Made by a program: the position numbers and the translations under genes
NCBI GenBank assembly: GCA_001465935.1
Contig: LNKV01000009.1
Location: 124,001 to 188,000 of the forward strand
From: Clarireedia homoeocarpa
Taxonomy: Eukaryota; Ascomycota; Leotiomycetes; Helotiales; Rutstroemiaceae
Direction: 5' to 3'
Length of the DNA stretch: 64,000 bases
In this document: positions 31,315-42,483 of the stretch, in pieces
Position numbering within the stretch: position 1 is the stretch's first letter
Layout of the letters: each line of letters starts with the position of its first letter
Notes under the pieces: generated by a model
Told to the model about the DNA's origin: nothing
Databases searched by the model: none
What the model saw: the letters and a program-made list of their open reading frames with translations, nothing else

Positions 31315-33090
31315 CTATTGCAATCCCCTCCCCAATAACTCCTCTCCAATCTCTTTGATCAGCGGCTCCTTGGGGAACGCCTTACCCTTCGCCAATATCG
31401 TTCCTTGCGCATCCATGCTCTTCAACAAGTCCACCAATTCACCATCCATCGATGACCCAAACACTAGATACCCGAAAGCCAGCAGAAATCCCTTTAGCGC
31501 TTCTGGTGATTCCTTCTCTTCCTGAATCGCTTCTAGCAAGGATGCCGCAAGCTCCACTTGATCGCTCTCTGGTAATCTCTGCTTGTGGTCTGTGATACGA
31601 AGATGTGATTCCGCGAAAGCAATATTGAAGGCCAGGCTGGCGGCCGCAACGCGAATATTATGATGCCCGTCATCAAGGAGAGAGGTAGTGATTAATTGAA
31701 TAAGAGGAAGTGTGAGGTTGGGGCAGCCGAGAATATGCTGAGGATAGAGAGGACTGGTAAAAAGGTTGCAGGCGGTTTGGAGGGTGACAAGACGAAGGGA
31801 GTAGGGGCATTCTTTGAGTTCGTTTACATAATTAAATAGAGGCGCGATGGTTTTGTGGTCTTTTTCTTCGGCATAATAACCACTGAATCGCGGGTCCACA
31901 AGAGCGAGGCGCAAGAGATCAACTATGGTGAACATGACCTCTAAGGGTAGTTTAGATGGAGCCTCTCGGATGAACCAGCTGAAGGCATCAAGATCTGGGA
32001 GGAGAGTCTGCGCTGCTGGTTTAGTTTGTCGATCTGATACAAAATGTAGGACTCCTTCAACCGCTGGATTTTCAGCTGCCGACCCCATCTTTGCTTTCAA
32101 TTTCTCAAGAGGCGGAACTTTGGTGTAGAAGACAGGCTTGATATCATCCGCACGTAATGCGGGAAGTCGTAGAGACTCATGAGGATGGGGCGGGAATGCC
32201 ATCTGTACCAGCAGTCGGACATTACCACGCAAAGAGGCTGGATCGGCCCCTGCCCAACGTTTCTCTTCTACGCCGTGGAGGTAAGTAGCAAAGGACGGAG
32301 TTGCTCGAACGTTGTATTTCGTACTGATATCATAGGCTCGAGAAATATCAACCAGTATCATTATGGCTTTCCTGCCAACTTCACTCGCTAGTTCGTCAAA
32401 CAGTGGGTATAGAGGCTTGCATGGCGCACAAGATGCTGAAGTAAAGAAAATGACTGCGCAGGAATTCCTAGCCTCTTCCAGGAGGTTATCCAACTCGATT
32501 ACGGTTATAGGCTTCCGAACCAAAGCTGCCTTCTGCTCTGAGGTCTGCGGATGTTCGGTAGTTTCGATACCCAAGAATCCGCCATTGTTCATATTGTTCA
32601 ATGTGACATAGTCATTGAGACGTGGTTGTAGCATTCTACCAAATGGAGTATTGAGTACCGTTTCCGGGAGGCTGGTAATGTATGATGGAATGCCATGGCC
32701 GAGCAGGAAGGTAGCAAAATCGTTAGAGAAGTTATTGCAGTTGTGTTTCCAAAGATCATAAGCCTGCAGAAGAGGTTAGCTGGCGAGTGGAAATCAAACG
32801 GACCAAGAACTTGTTACCTCAAGAGTGTAGATTGATTTGAGGGATTCTAGATACTCTAATATCACATCCATCGGCAAGTCTGTCTTCCCCAGCTCTAAAA
32901 TCTGCAACGGTTTCCCAAGATGGGTTTCCCCAGGTCTAACTGTCTTGATCCCTCCATCGTAGACGTATTCAATGCCTTCGAAAACAATTGACGTATGGTA
33001 GACAGCATCGATCTGGATACCTAGAAGCGCACCGGACAAGTTACGCGCAAGTCCTCTGGAGAGATCATAGACGTATAATTGGACGTTCAT
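31315..33090 (-). CDS. PPPDE-thioredoxin-PUL domain protein
   Basis: Three-domain protein of 573 residues; join complement(31315-32763, 32818-33090), intron 54 bases. Residues 1-125: PPPDE (DeSI-like) thiol isopeptidase fold with His32 (VYHTSIV) and Cys100 (HNCNNFSNDF), the latter created just after the splice; relatives remove SUMO or ubiquitin. Residues about 175-260: thioredoxin-like domain with a CAPC motif at 203-206 and cis-Pro in RATPSFATY. Residues about 300-573: PUL domain, the alpha-helical repeat that in PLAP/Ufd3 binds Cdc48. The combination suggests a Cdc48-linked deconjugating or redox factor, which is inference. An alternative start 19 codons upstream (33147) is open. Confidence 0.85.
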
Positions 33091-33906
33091 GGTTTTTGGA
33101 ACAGGCAATTGGGAGCTGTTTAGGGGAGGAGTTCCGTTTCCAGACACAGGTTGTAACGCGTAAACTAATTGACTGACGGTAGTTCTAAAAACTACACAAG
33201 AAAAGAAGAAGGAAAGTACAGATACTTAGGAAACTAAGGTAGTAGCATTAATACGGAGGGATAATTCGTAGGGAAAGGAGACATGTTCTATGTCTTTCTA
33301 TGAGATATGCGTCAAGGGACCTTGAGCGAAGGCAACATCGAGCTGACGGAGACGGAGTTATGAGAGCAGAATGAATGTGGTGGTGTGGCTGAAGGTCTGT
33401 GGCTTCAACGCGGAACCGGCTGTTTATCACAGCACCAGCCACATGTGCGCCACACGCCACGCCCTACCACCTCGCACGATAAGATAAAGAAAAAAGCGTC
33501 CCAACCAGCACCGAATTTTCGAGCCACACTTCATCCTGCAGTTCCCGCTGCAAAATTCATGCAAGGATGAGCGCTGCGCTGTCTGGCTGTGCCGTACTAG
33601 AACCAACCTGGTAATGCCATTTCCCCCTTCCTGTCCCCTTTTTTCTATTTTTGCCTGTGCTACCCAACTCTTATTCCGTTCATAAGGTTATCCTGCTCTT
33701 ATCCTGTACCACACATCGCCTTTTCGTGTCCCCATCTAACCGCTTTTCCCTCTTCTCCCATTCTTTTCATCAGAGAGGATCAGAAACTACGCCAATCCCA
33801 TGCCCTAAGTGTATTTTCATTCCTTTTTTATACCCTTCCCTACGTGTTCGACGTCTCCAGTAAGGTTGGTAGCCTCTGGTTATTTCTAATAGTCGCTCCT
33901 TCGCAG
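33091..33906. other. divergent promoter region
   Basis: Between the minus-strand PPPDE gene and the plus-strand GDA1-like gene. Pyrimidine-rich from 33600 to 33850, as often seen before fungal start codons. No gene supported. Confidence 0.5.
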
Positions 33907-35680
33907 ATGCGACGTACCTCCGTGTCTTTACCATCGAAGACTACATCACACGATCCTTACGAAAAGCCCTCTCGATACAGTGACTCAGGCGCATTTCAAA
34001 GCGCCGCCTTCAAACTGGAGAAATCAAAGTACGGCGGAATGACGCCAAGTCAGCGTTCCCGATACCTCAAGACAGGAGGCATTCTCCTCTTTGTCGTCTT
34101 TCTATTCTATTATCTGGCCCCGTCAGGAGCAGATGTATCCAATGGTGGTATGCATAACACTTCAGACTTCAACATGATCCCAGTTGCTGAATAATTAACA
34201 GTAGGAAATGCGGTCGATCAAGTGAAAGGTGGAAACGATGGACAAACTCCCTCCGACTCATCGTACGGGACAACGAAGTGCTCGAAATCCTACGACAAGT
34301 CGAAACCAATTGTGCAATATGCCATCATGATTGATGCCGGTAGCACCGGATCTCGAGTCCACGTATATAAATTCAACAATTGCGGTCCTACACCTGAGCT
34401 TGAATCTGAGAAATTCGAGATGACTAAGAAGAAAGAGGGCGGTTCTGGATTAAGTTCTTACGGCGCTGATGCTGAGGGCGCTGCAAAGAGTCTCGATGAG
34501 CTTATGGAGGTCGCTGTTCAGACGGTGCCCGATAAGCTCAAGTCCTGCACACCTATCGCTGTCAAGGCTACTGCTGGTCTTCGCAAACTAGGTCCGGAAT
34601 TGAGCGAGAAAATTCTTGAGGCAGTTCGCACCAGACTGGAGACTGTATACCCATTCGCTGTCGTTTCCAAAGAAAAAGACGGTGTTGTCGTTATGGAAGG
34701 AACAGATGAGGGTGTCTATGCGTGGATCACCACAAACTTCTTACTCGGCAACATTGGCGGCCCCGCACCTGGCGATACCGCAGCAGTTTTCGACCTCGGT
34801 GGAGGATCCACGCAGGTGGTATTTGAGCCCAAGTTCAAGTTGCCTGAGAAGATGGCTGAAGGCGACCACAAGTATAAGCTCAATTTTGGCGGAAGGAACT
34901 TCGAACTTTACCAGCACTCACATTTGGGATATGGTTTGATGGCAGCACGCGAGACTATTCATAAGACACTCATTGATGATGTGAATGCTGCCAATAAGGC
35001 TGACCTTACTTGGACAGCGTCGCCAGTGGTCAATCCTTGTATCGCCCCCGGAATGAATCGCACGGTCAACATTAATTTTGATAAAGACCATCCTCTTCGT
35101 GCAAAGCTTGGAGAAAAAAACGAGTTTATTATGGTCGGGCCATCCACACCAGCTCCAGCTCTGTGCCGTGCACTTGCTGAGAAGATGCTGTTCAAGGAAG
35201 CCGAGTGCAAGCTCGCACCTTGTTCATTTAATGGCGTTCATCAACCATCATTAGAGAAGACCTTTCAACATGAGGACGTCTACACTTTCTCTTACTTCTA
35301 CGATCGAACTGCTCCACTTGGAATGCCCGAATCTTTCACTTTGCGAGAGCTGCATCAACTCACCAGCCAAGTGTGTGGTGGTGAATCACATTGGGATGTT
35401 TTCTCTAGCATTCCTGACGCGATGAAAGAATTGAAGGGTAGGCCTGAATGGTGTTTGGATCTTAATTTCATGATGGCACTTTTGCATACTGGTTACGAAA
35501 TGCCAATTGACCGAGAGGTGAAGATCGCAAAGAAGCTTAAGGGTAACGAACTTGGATGGTGTCTTGGTGCTAGGTATGTTATTTCCAACCCTTCTGGTGT
35601 GATTTCACTAACTTTTCCATAGTCTTCCACTTTTAGAAGCGGGATCCGGATGGAAATGCCGTGTCAAGGAAGTCTCCTAA
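33907..35680 (+). CDS. GDA1: Golgi guanosine diphosphatase (GDA1/CD39 family)
   Basis: Type II membrane nucleoside diphosphatase that turns GDP into GMP in the Golgi lumen, allowing GDP-sugar exchange for glycosylation. Exons 33907-34147, 34202-35573 and 35623-35680; 556 residues. A cytosolic N-terminus with Ser-rich sequence is followed by a membrane anchor at about 57-73. All apyrase conserved regions are present: DAGSTGSRVHVYKF (about 125), KATAGLR, EGTDEGVYAWITTNFLLG, VFDLGGGSTQVVF and GWCLGA, the last completed by the third exon. The first intron keeps Gly-Val in frame after SNG. A complete gene. Confidence 0.92.
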
Positions 35681-36162
35681 ATCAGCATCTTACGAGTTAT
35701 AGAAGGAAGTTATGGTATATGTACGATTCATACATGATTGACGTATCACGGAGGCTTTCTGTGAAAAGAACTTAATGGTATAGAGACACAAAGAATGCGC
35801 TTTAACCACATCAAATTTGTAAATAATTTTGACATTCATTCTTCAACTCTTTTTGCTCTTCTACGTTATGAATATTACTATCTACTCACATAATAATCCA
35901 ACATGCGATGTAACTATGAGGTGAGCTGTTGCAATGCCTACTGTGGGGGATGTAGCTAATCGCATTTCAAGTTGAGTGAATCGTCCTCTTGGCTGCTCTT
36001 TTTGGCTTTCACGTGACAATACGATGACGTTTGTCTAAAATACAAAATGAAGGAGAACGAACCTTCTTGCTCAGCAAGGAAATCTTCATCACTTCTCAAA
36101 CATCGAATTGACGATTCATCGTTATTATCTATTCCCATTAGGTATTTGAGTGTCTTAACAAA
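35681..36162. other. intergenic
   Basis: 3' flank of the GDPase gene and 5' flank of the PEBP gene; nothing else seen. Confidence 0.5.
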
Positions 36163-36979
36163 ATGCAATTTTTTACAGTAATTTCTCTTCTCATTGCAGG
36201 CGCCGAACTTGGTGCTGGCCTTGCTGTACTCCCGAGGTCAGATGGGACCGTAAAATCGAAACATGGCAGCAAGGATTGGTCATTGGAGATTGTCCAAAAG
36301 ATGTTAGTATCCGGAACAGTTCTCTCAACTTCATGCTAATGTCTCGCAGCCTCAAAGAAGCCGATATCATTGATGATGTTCTTGACAATTTCACACCCAC
36401 TTGCTACATTGCTCCCTACTACGAAACCAAGAAAGTAAAGTACGGAAACACGATCAAACCTGGAAAAACAGAGGATGCTCCCTCCATTCGCATTTTTTGC
36501 CCCGGAAAGACAGAAGTGTCTGGTCTGACTATTGCGTTGACGGACCCAGATGCACCGTCTCGAGACGATGATTCGATGTCGGAAATGTGTCACTGGATTG
36601 CAAAAGTTCCTTCAGTAGTAATTGGTCGTGATTTGGTTGCTGATTTTAACGCAACGGATTTGTTCTCGGCAGTGGATTGTGAGTGTGAAAGCCAATGAAT
36701 TCGAGCTTTCTATACTGATTTCCCATCATAGACAAACCTCCGGCACCACCAGAAGGCACCAACAAACATCGATATGTTTTTGTTCTTTTGGAGGGCCCAA
36801 ATGTCAACCTTACGGTACCAGAAGAACGTAAGCATTGGGGTTTCGAGAAGCCTGGGAGTGGGGTCCGAGAATGGGCAGATCAGGAAAATTTGACTGTAAT
36901 TGGAGCAAACTTTCACTATGAGAAACACCAGGAGAAGAAGACTGATTCTTTCCGTTTCAAAATTCAACCTTGGTACTAG
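36163..36979 (+). CDS. secreted PEBP-family protein
   Basis: Phosphatidylethanolamine-binding-protein fold. Exons 36163-36302, 36350-36678 and 36732-36979; 238 residues; introns of 47 and 53 bases restore Lys-Ile-Leu and Asp-Tyr-Lys. The first 21 residues (MQFFTVISLLIAGAELGAGL) look like a signal peptide, so the protein is probably secreted or vacuolar. Ligand-pocket motifs: LTDPDAPSRDDDSMSEMCHW (about 111-128) with DPDAP and CHW, then the NKHRYVFVLLEG strand of the second motif. Fungal relatives include carboxypeptidase Y inhibitors (Tfs1/Ic), but those lack a signal peptide. The C-terminus ends FRFKIQPWY. Confidence 0.8.
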
Positions 36980-37674
36980 TTATCTACCAGCGTTGAACTT
37001 CTATACGAACTTATAGGGCGGTATCTATTCACACATAACCTTCATTCATTGAACATTTCAGGGAAAGGAGCCGGCATCCCCGATGCAGGGAGTGTATATA
37101 CCATGGTATTTGCGACAAAACTGGGTACGTTCAACGCCTTTTCGGCCGGCAATGTTCCGTGAAGCCTTCAAAAGGGCTAAATTAATGGCTGAGAGTCCTT
37201 CGCCCTCAAACCTTCTGTGCATGCTTCTAGTATTTTCGCACGAGACGTGCAGATTAGGCGCAATATCCTCCATTTCGTCATTTAATTCAGTGAAGGATTC
37301 CCTTTCGGCGAGGCTGAGTAGGCTTGCCTAGTGCTCGAGTGTGCATCTAATCACATTTCCGTAGGCTATGCAGACCCGACATGTTGGTACATACAAAATT
37401 GTGCTGTTCCAACAGGACAGGGGAATTCAGTGGGTCGGATTGATTGGTTAATACCTGTCAATTCTGGCACACTATCAACACAGACCCCTTTCAGCTACCT
37501 AACCCTTGACTCTTGAAGAAAGGTGTGGTAAGCATTCCCAAATGGATGAAAGATTCCAACCAGCCACGAAAACAGTGCTACTTAATCTCTAGGCAGGTAC
37601 ATCACGAAATTTATCTCGAATATATATCACATTCTATATACAAATACTTCTTGAGACTTAAGCAAACATTCCTC
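36980..37674. other. intergenic
   Basis: No gene supported. The frame of the next gene is open upstream to 37513, but that part lacks conserved sequence. Confidence 0.45.
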
Positions 37675-39261
37675 ATGTCAAGTCCTAATCCGTCACAGAC
37701 TCGTGGTCAGCAATTTTTGGGTACTCAGACTACTACGCCGTCTAGGCAAGGAAGACCTGCACTTGCACAATCGGGATCTCCTCAGAGTCCCGGCTCTCTA
37801 GCCTCGACGCCGGTACGGCCCGCCCGTAAGCCGATCGCACCCCCATTTCCCGCAAGCACGAATCCTGGTGTTACTCCTGACTCAGGTATTGACTTGGACA
37901 AAAGCCCACCATCAATACAAAGAGATTTATGGCCTGTAGCACGTCCAAATATTCCTGAAGAGCTGTTGTACCACAAGCCATTGGAACAGCAAATACTTGC
38001 TAAATCTCGCAGCCAATATACCTCCCCTACAGGACGTTCATCTAGAAGTATAAGCTTCGCTCCTCCCGCAAGTTCAACCTTCGCTACCACGTCACAGAGG
38101 TGCGTGTCTGCACCATCACCCGATGTATATGGGAAGCTGCCCACGTCATCTGAGGTATTGAGACCATCCTGGAAACGAGGAAGATCGCAGAATCAAGTCG
38201 CCGAATGCTCACCTCTGTCAGCTGGCAATTCCATGGAAGGTGAAAGTCCCGACTCGCCGTCGCCCAGACCTCGAAGACGTATAAAACTAGTTCAAGGCTC
38301 ATCTATAGATGTGGAACCAGCTATCTCGTCAAGTAATTTAGCGCTGAGCTACAACCGCTCTACAGTCTCGTCAGATGATAACAGTAGCGACAAGGAAGAA
38401 GGTTCGGTTTTGGAGTGCTTAGATGATGCTTTTGTTACAAGTTCCGCCGTACAACGCAAAGATGAAAAGTACGAGCAAGTCGATCCAGCCGACAGTTGTC
38501 CACCACTTTTGGAATTCGAAAACTACCGGGAGGGAGGCCACCGACCATTAAGAGAGACAAACGAAGCCATTAGAGACCTTATCATCAAAAAAAGCAAATC
38601 TAACAAGAAATGCAAGGGAGGGTTCATTTATGCAATGCAATGTCCTGATGATGCTTCCTCACACCTGAAAATTGGCAAATCGCGCACAGTACCCGAAAAG
38701 CGTTTCAAAGTATGGTCGAAGGGTTGCCGCATATCTCTCAGTGCCGTGCCGGACCCTACACCGTCAAGTCCATCTCTATCCAGCAAGAATGCGTTTCAAT
38801 TCTTCGGTCTCGTTGAATCTATCATTCACCAAGAGTTTCATAATCAACGCAGACAATACGTTTGCAAGCACCATAATAAAACTAAACACAAGGAATGGTT
38901 CGATGTATCACCCGAGACGGTATATCACTCGATCAATCGCTGGCGAACTTGGCTGGTGGTTGAGGAACCTTTTGATAAAGCAACTGGAAAACTCAAACCA
39001 TACTGGCAGTGGAAAGTCGATAATTTGAATAAGAATTATTCGGCGCTAGATTGGGATATTTGGACACGGAGGAGTTACTGGGACACATGGGAATACTATT
39101 TATACAATTATTCATTCTTGGTGCTTGCACTGAAACACCTGAAGAGAAAAGATGTACGTTTTTGCATGATGGCGTGTGCTGTGTCTTTTTTGGGTTATCT
39201 TCTTTACGATGGGCTAGGGTTGAAATGGGTTTTTTTTGTTTTTTCTTTGCTACTTGTTTAG
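37675..39261 (+). CDS. T5orf172/GIY-YIG-type protein with membrane tail
   Basis: Single-exon ORF, 528 residues from the ATG at 37675 (the frame is open 54 codons further upstream). Residues 1-300 are disordered and Ser/Pro-rich. The conserved part at about 314-430 reads GGFIYAMQCPDDASSHLKIG, then KSRTVPEKRFKVWSKGC, FGLVESIIHQEFHNQRRQY and HKEWFDVSPETVYHSINRW. This is the T5orf172/DUF1766 group of GIY-YIG-like domains found in many fungal proteins (MUG113 relatives). The GIY-YIG pair is FIY ... KIG. A C-terminal extension has two hydrophobic stretches (about 498-528), predicted membrane segments, so a membrane-tethered protein is likely. Nuclease activity is unproven. Confidence 0.7.
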   Translation: MSSPNPSQTRGQQFLGTQTTTPSRQGRPALAQSGSPQSPGSLASTPVRPARKPIAPPFPASTNPGVTPDSGIDLDKSPPSIQRDLWPVARPNIPEELLYHKPLEQQILAKSRSQYTSPTGRSSRSISFAPPASSTFATTSQRCVSAPSPDVYGKLPTSSEVLRPSWKRGRSQNQVAECSPLSAGNSMEGESPDSPSPRPRRRIKLVQGSSIDVEPAISSSNLALSYNRSTVSSDDNSSDKEEGSVLECLDDAFVTSSAVQRKDEKYEQVDPADSCPPLLEFENYREGGHRPLRETNEAIRDLIIKKSKSNKKCKGGFIYAMQCPDDASSHLKIGKSRTVPEKRFKVWSKGCRISLSAVPDPTPSSPSLSSKNAFQFFGLVESIIHQEFHNQRRQYVCKHHNKTKHKEWFDVSPETVYHSINRWRTWLVVEEPFDKATGKLKPYWQWKVDNLNKNYSALDWDIWTRRSYWDTWEYYLYNYSFLVLALKHLKRKDVRFCMMACAVSFLGYLLYDGLGLKWVFFVFSLLLV

Positions 39262-39666
39262 ATTTATATGTATGTTTGGTGTTTGTTAGATTATACGGTT
39301 ATATGGGCGATGACTTGGGACCTAGGACAATTGCGAAATATGAGGACAGTTTGTTAGCCATTGCATGTAGTGAGACCGTACCACTACCGTTTCAAGTACT
39401 ACTCCATTCCTTCCTTCAAACCTACTCTCATTCAATTCACCTCATTACCTTTTCCCGATATGAGCTAGCCACATGACTCTCAAACTACCTTCAATATATC
39501 ACTGTTTTCCGCCTCCTACCGCACATCTTTAGCGGCCCACATACGCCTTCTTCCCCATAGCCTTCCCAGTCCCCTTACCATCTTCTACATCCTCCTCCTC
39601 ACCCCTCTCCCTCTCCCCCTTTCCTCCTTCTCTTGCCCCGTCTTCTTCCCCTCTGCCGCTTTGTCC
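39262..39666. other. intergenic
   Basis: C/T-rich stretch at about 39570-39660 (CCTCCTCC and CCCTCTCC types). No gene supported. Confidence 0.5.
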
Positions 39667-39892
39667 TCAACCTCTCCGCAACCACTCCGCAACCACCAAG
39701 CGAAACACATACAGCAAGACGACCAACGGAATCACAAACCCCGTAGCACCACACACCTTCCAGAAATACGACTCGGTCTTCGGATGCGCAATGATCTCTT
39801 GGATGTTCGTCCTGGAATAAGAGGTGAAGAAGGAGAAGGGTAGAAACACGACGTTTCGTCTTTCGAGAAGTGAGTTTGATGTTCTATAGACT
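39667..39892 (-). pseudogene. CorA-like Mg transporter C-terminal fragment
   Basis: Minus-strand fragment reading SLLERRNVVFLPFSFFTSYS, then RTNIQEIIAHPKTESYFWKV and CGATGFVIPLVVLLYVFRLV before a stop. The FLPLSFFTSYFGMN-plus-second-membrane-helix pattern of fungal CorA-like transporters is visible, but the GMN signature reads RTN and nothing of the N-terminal domain is present upstream, where an esterase gene starts on the other strand. Probably a decayed piece; a small novel two-helix protein is the alternative. Confidence 0.45.
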
Positions 39893-40017
39893 AAACTTAG
39901 TTATGTAAGCAAGGTGGTTTCATCTCTTCACGTGCACACAGGATATAATTCCAACTGATACTCTTCCTCTTCGATTGTTTGTTTCTTTGAAGTAGAGGAT
40001 CATTACAGTACCAAGCA

Positions 40018-41106
40018 ATGTCTACGCCACCCGCCCTCTCCATAGGGCCGATATATCGACCACTGTCGATATGGACACGTGCGGTCCTCTCCATCAAGGT
40101 CCATATCTTCAGAACACTCACGCGGATGGCCATTCCAATACTCACATCCTCATATGTTCGCGGTCGTGCTTCCCTACCAACTTTCATCAAGAGCTACCCG
40201 TCCCACCCCTCTCTTATGCATCGTGTCTTCATTCCCCCGTCCTATAAACCCGATGACGCACCACTTCCCCTCTACCTTTCCATCCACGGCGGAGGGTTCG
40301 TTCTCGGTAACCCGGCAGGAGACGACCCATTTTGCCATCATTTCTCCAAATTTCACAACCTCCTCGTCATCTCTCTCGATTACCCCAAAGCACCGTCGTC
40401 TCCATTTCCCTCGGCCACCAACGCCCTGATCGACACCGTCGCCGCCATCCTAAACGACGAATCCCTCCCATTCGACCGCAGCAAAGTCGCTATTGGTGGT
40501 TTCAGCGCTGGTGGTAATCTTGCGCTCTCTCTTGCCCAAGATCCCTCCCTTCAGGGGAAAATCCATGGCATCTGTGCCTTTTACCCACCGTGTAACTTCG
40601 TGACTCCCATATCCGTTTCGCTAGCAGCGCGGCCTGCAAATGCGGGACCGGATGGACTGAAAAACATGGCACCGCTTTTCAATTATGCTTACCTCCCGCC
40701 GGAGACTGATCTTTGCGATCCGAGGTTGAGTGTAGCGTATGCAAAGAGGGAGAATTTACCAGAAAAGATTTGTGTTGTGGGATGTGAGTTTGATATGCTT
40801 TGTTATGACGCGGAACTAATGGCCGAGAGGTGGGCGGGGAAGGAGAGAAAGGAGGGGGAATATGTTTGGGAGAAGGATGGGATCAGGTGGGAGAAGGTTC
40901 TAGGGGTTGTGCATGGTATGTTGAGTTTTCTTCATCATTGTTCTGGATCCTCAGGTGCACTGAAGCTTACTAACTGTGGTTTAGGCTTCGAAAGTATGGA
41001 CGGTAGACAGGAGAGAGATAATACCAAGAGGGAGAAGAACCTTGAGAGAGGACGAAAGATGTGGGATGATGCCGCCGAGTGGTTGCATCGGGAAATTTAC
41101 AGATGA
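40018..41106 (+). CDS. alpha/beta hydrolase fold-3 (HSL-type) esterase
   Basis: Carboxylic-ester hydrolase of the hormone-sensitive-lipase group; substrate unknown. Exons 40018-40915 and 40985-41106, 339 residues. The oxyanion motif HGGGF is at 90-94, the nucleophile in GFSAGG (Ser163), the Asp in CEFDML and the His in VVHGFE, which only forms when the 69-base intron (GTATGT ... TTTAG) is removed; unspliced, the frame stays open but loses the conserved motif. The N-terminus (first 45 residues) has an amphipathic stretch but no clear signal peptide. Divergently placed beside the CorA fragment. Confidence 0.85.
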   Translation: MSTPPALSIGPIYRPLSIWTRAVLSIKVHIFRTLTRMAIPILTSSYVRGRASLPTFIKSYPSHPSLMHRVFIPPSYKPDDAPLPLYLSIHGGGFVLGNPAGDDPFCHHFSKFHNLLVISLDYPKAPSSPFPSATNALIDTVAAILNDESLPFDRSKVAIGGFSAGGNLALSLAQDPSLQGKIHGICAFYPPCNFVTPISVSLAARPANAGPDGLKNMAPLFNYAYLPPETDLCDPRLSVAYAKRENLPEKICVVGCEFDMLCYDAELMAERWAGKERKEGEYVWEKDGIRWEKVLGVVHGMLSFLHHCSGSSGALKLTNCGLGFESMDGRQERDNTKREKNLERGRKMWDDAAEWLHREIYR

Positions 41107-42483
41107 ATTGTTCGCATCGTACATCATTCAACGTTGTACATCATATATACACTTAGAATAGACTGACTGTACGTATACTCACCTATATTCTCGAGGTACA
41201 CAGTGGAATCAAACAAATCACGATACAGATATCAACTACGAGCCAATGCCTGCGATCTTCAAATTGATCTACAACCCCCAAAGTAACATTCCCCAAGCAA
41301 TTACACCAGCGTCCGCCAAGCAAATTTGAGACTCCACCAAGACGAAAAGCCCCCTTTCCACCCACAAGCCATGAACGACGCGGCTTGGAAATAACGCTTC
41401 TACTTCAAACCCCTCTTGAATAGCAAAAATCTTTCGCTCGCCCACTAGGTACAAGTATGGATGAAATCCTCCTGTCTAACCCCATCGCTTCAAATTAAAA
41501 CAAAAACAATCGTTACATTTGCAGTTGTCTACCTCCGACCATTTGATTCTACAAACAAAAACTACTCTATTCAGCACCTCTCTTCTCTCTCCACTTACAC
41601 TCCTCCTTATCTTTCACCCCTTACCTCTCTCCGCCGGATCTTCCCTCTCCCGTCACCGGCATATGCAAATATTCCTCGGTACAGTACGTACACACACAAT
41701 ATACCCCTCCAACCCCTCCAAGAGTACAATATCCACGCGGCAACCCCCCTCCCCCCACCTCCAGTACAGCAAATCCAGGACGAAATCCCCATATTTCATG
41801 ACCGTCACTGTACATGACTCTCCTTCTCGCTTCACTTGCGTTTCGCATCTCTTATGCACTTCTATTTCTGGGTTTCTTCAGGGGCTAGGTTCGGGTACTT
41901 CCGGTTCACGGTAACCCTGTTAAATGTGGCTAGGGAGATGTTTCGTTTCGTTTCGTTTTCGTGTCTTCTTGTTCATCTCTATTTTCGGTGGGTTGTAGAA
42001 GTGAGAGGAGGGGAAGATGGATAGATGGATGGATGGGTGTTGTGAGGCGGAGATGTGCGGACGTAACGGGGGGAGGTGGAAAGAAGATGTGGACTGCAAC
42101 GGTAGGTAATGATATACGAATCTTTGTTGATCTGGGCTTAAGCTGTATCTATATCTAGATATGGTGCTTCTTTTCATGGGCTATCCTAATCCGGGTCTTC
42201 TCTCGTATGTCCTTATGTAACCAACATGACTGTATGAAATCCATTTCTTTAATTCCCAATCACAAACTCCACGCCCATCAAAATCCAAATAATCTTTCAT
42301 CGAAAGAGACAGACAAACAGATAGGCACAGAGAGTAATCTGAAAGAAATGAGCACCAAGAAAAAGTCCCAAGCCATAATATTGTTTTCGCTCATAAACAT
42401 GAATAAGATTACATATCCTCAATTTTTCATTGTCCACATCCCTCCTCTTGCCTAACTCCCCCTTTAATTTTCCACAACCAACC
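41107..42483. other. intergenic between convergent genes
   Basis: 1.4 kb with simple repeats (GATG/GATA type at about 42018-42037, TTTCG at 41941-41960). No gene supported; opposing open frames are short and cross pyrimidine-rich sequence. Confidence 0.5.

Noticed and set aside
37782..38144. 120-codon minus-strand frame
   Set aside because: Shadow of the Ser/Pro-rich N-terminal part of the T5orf172 gene.
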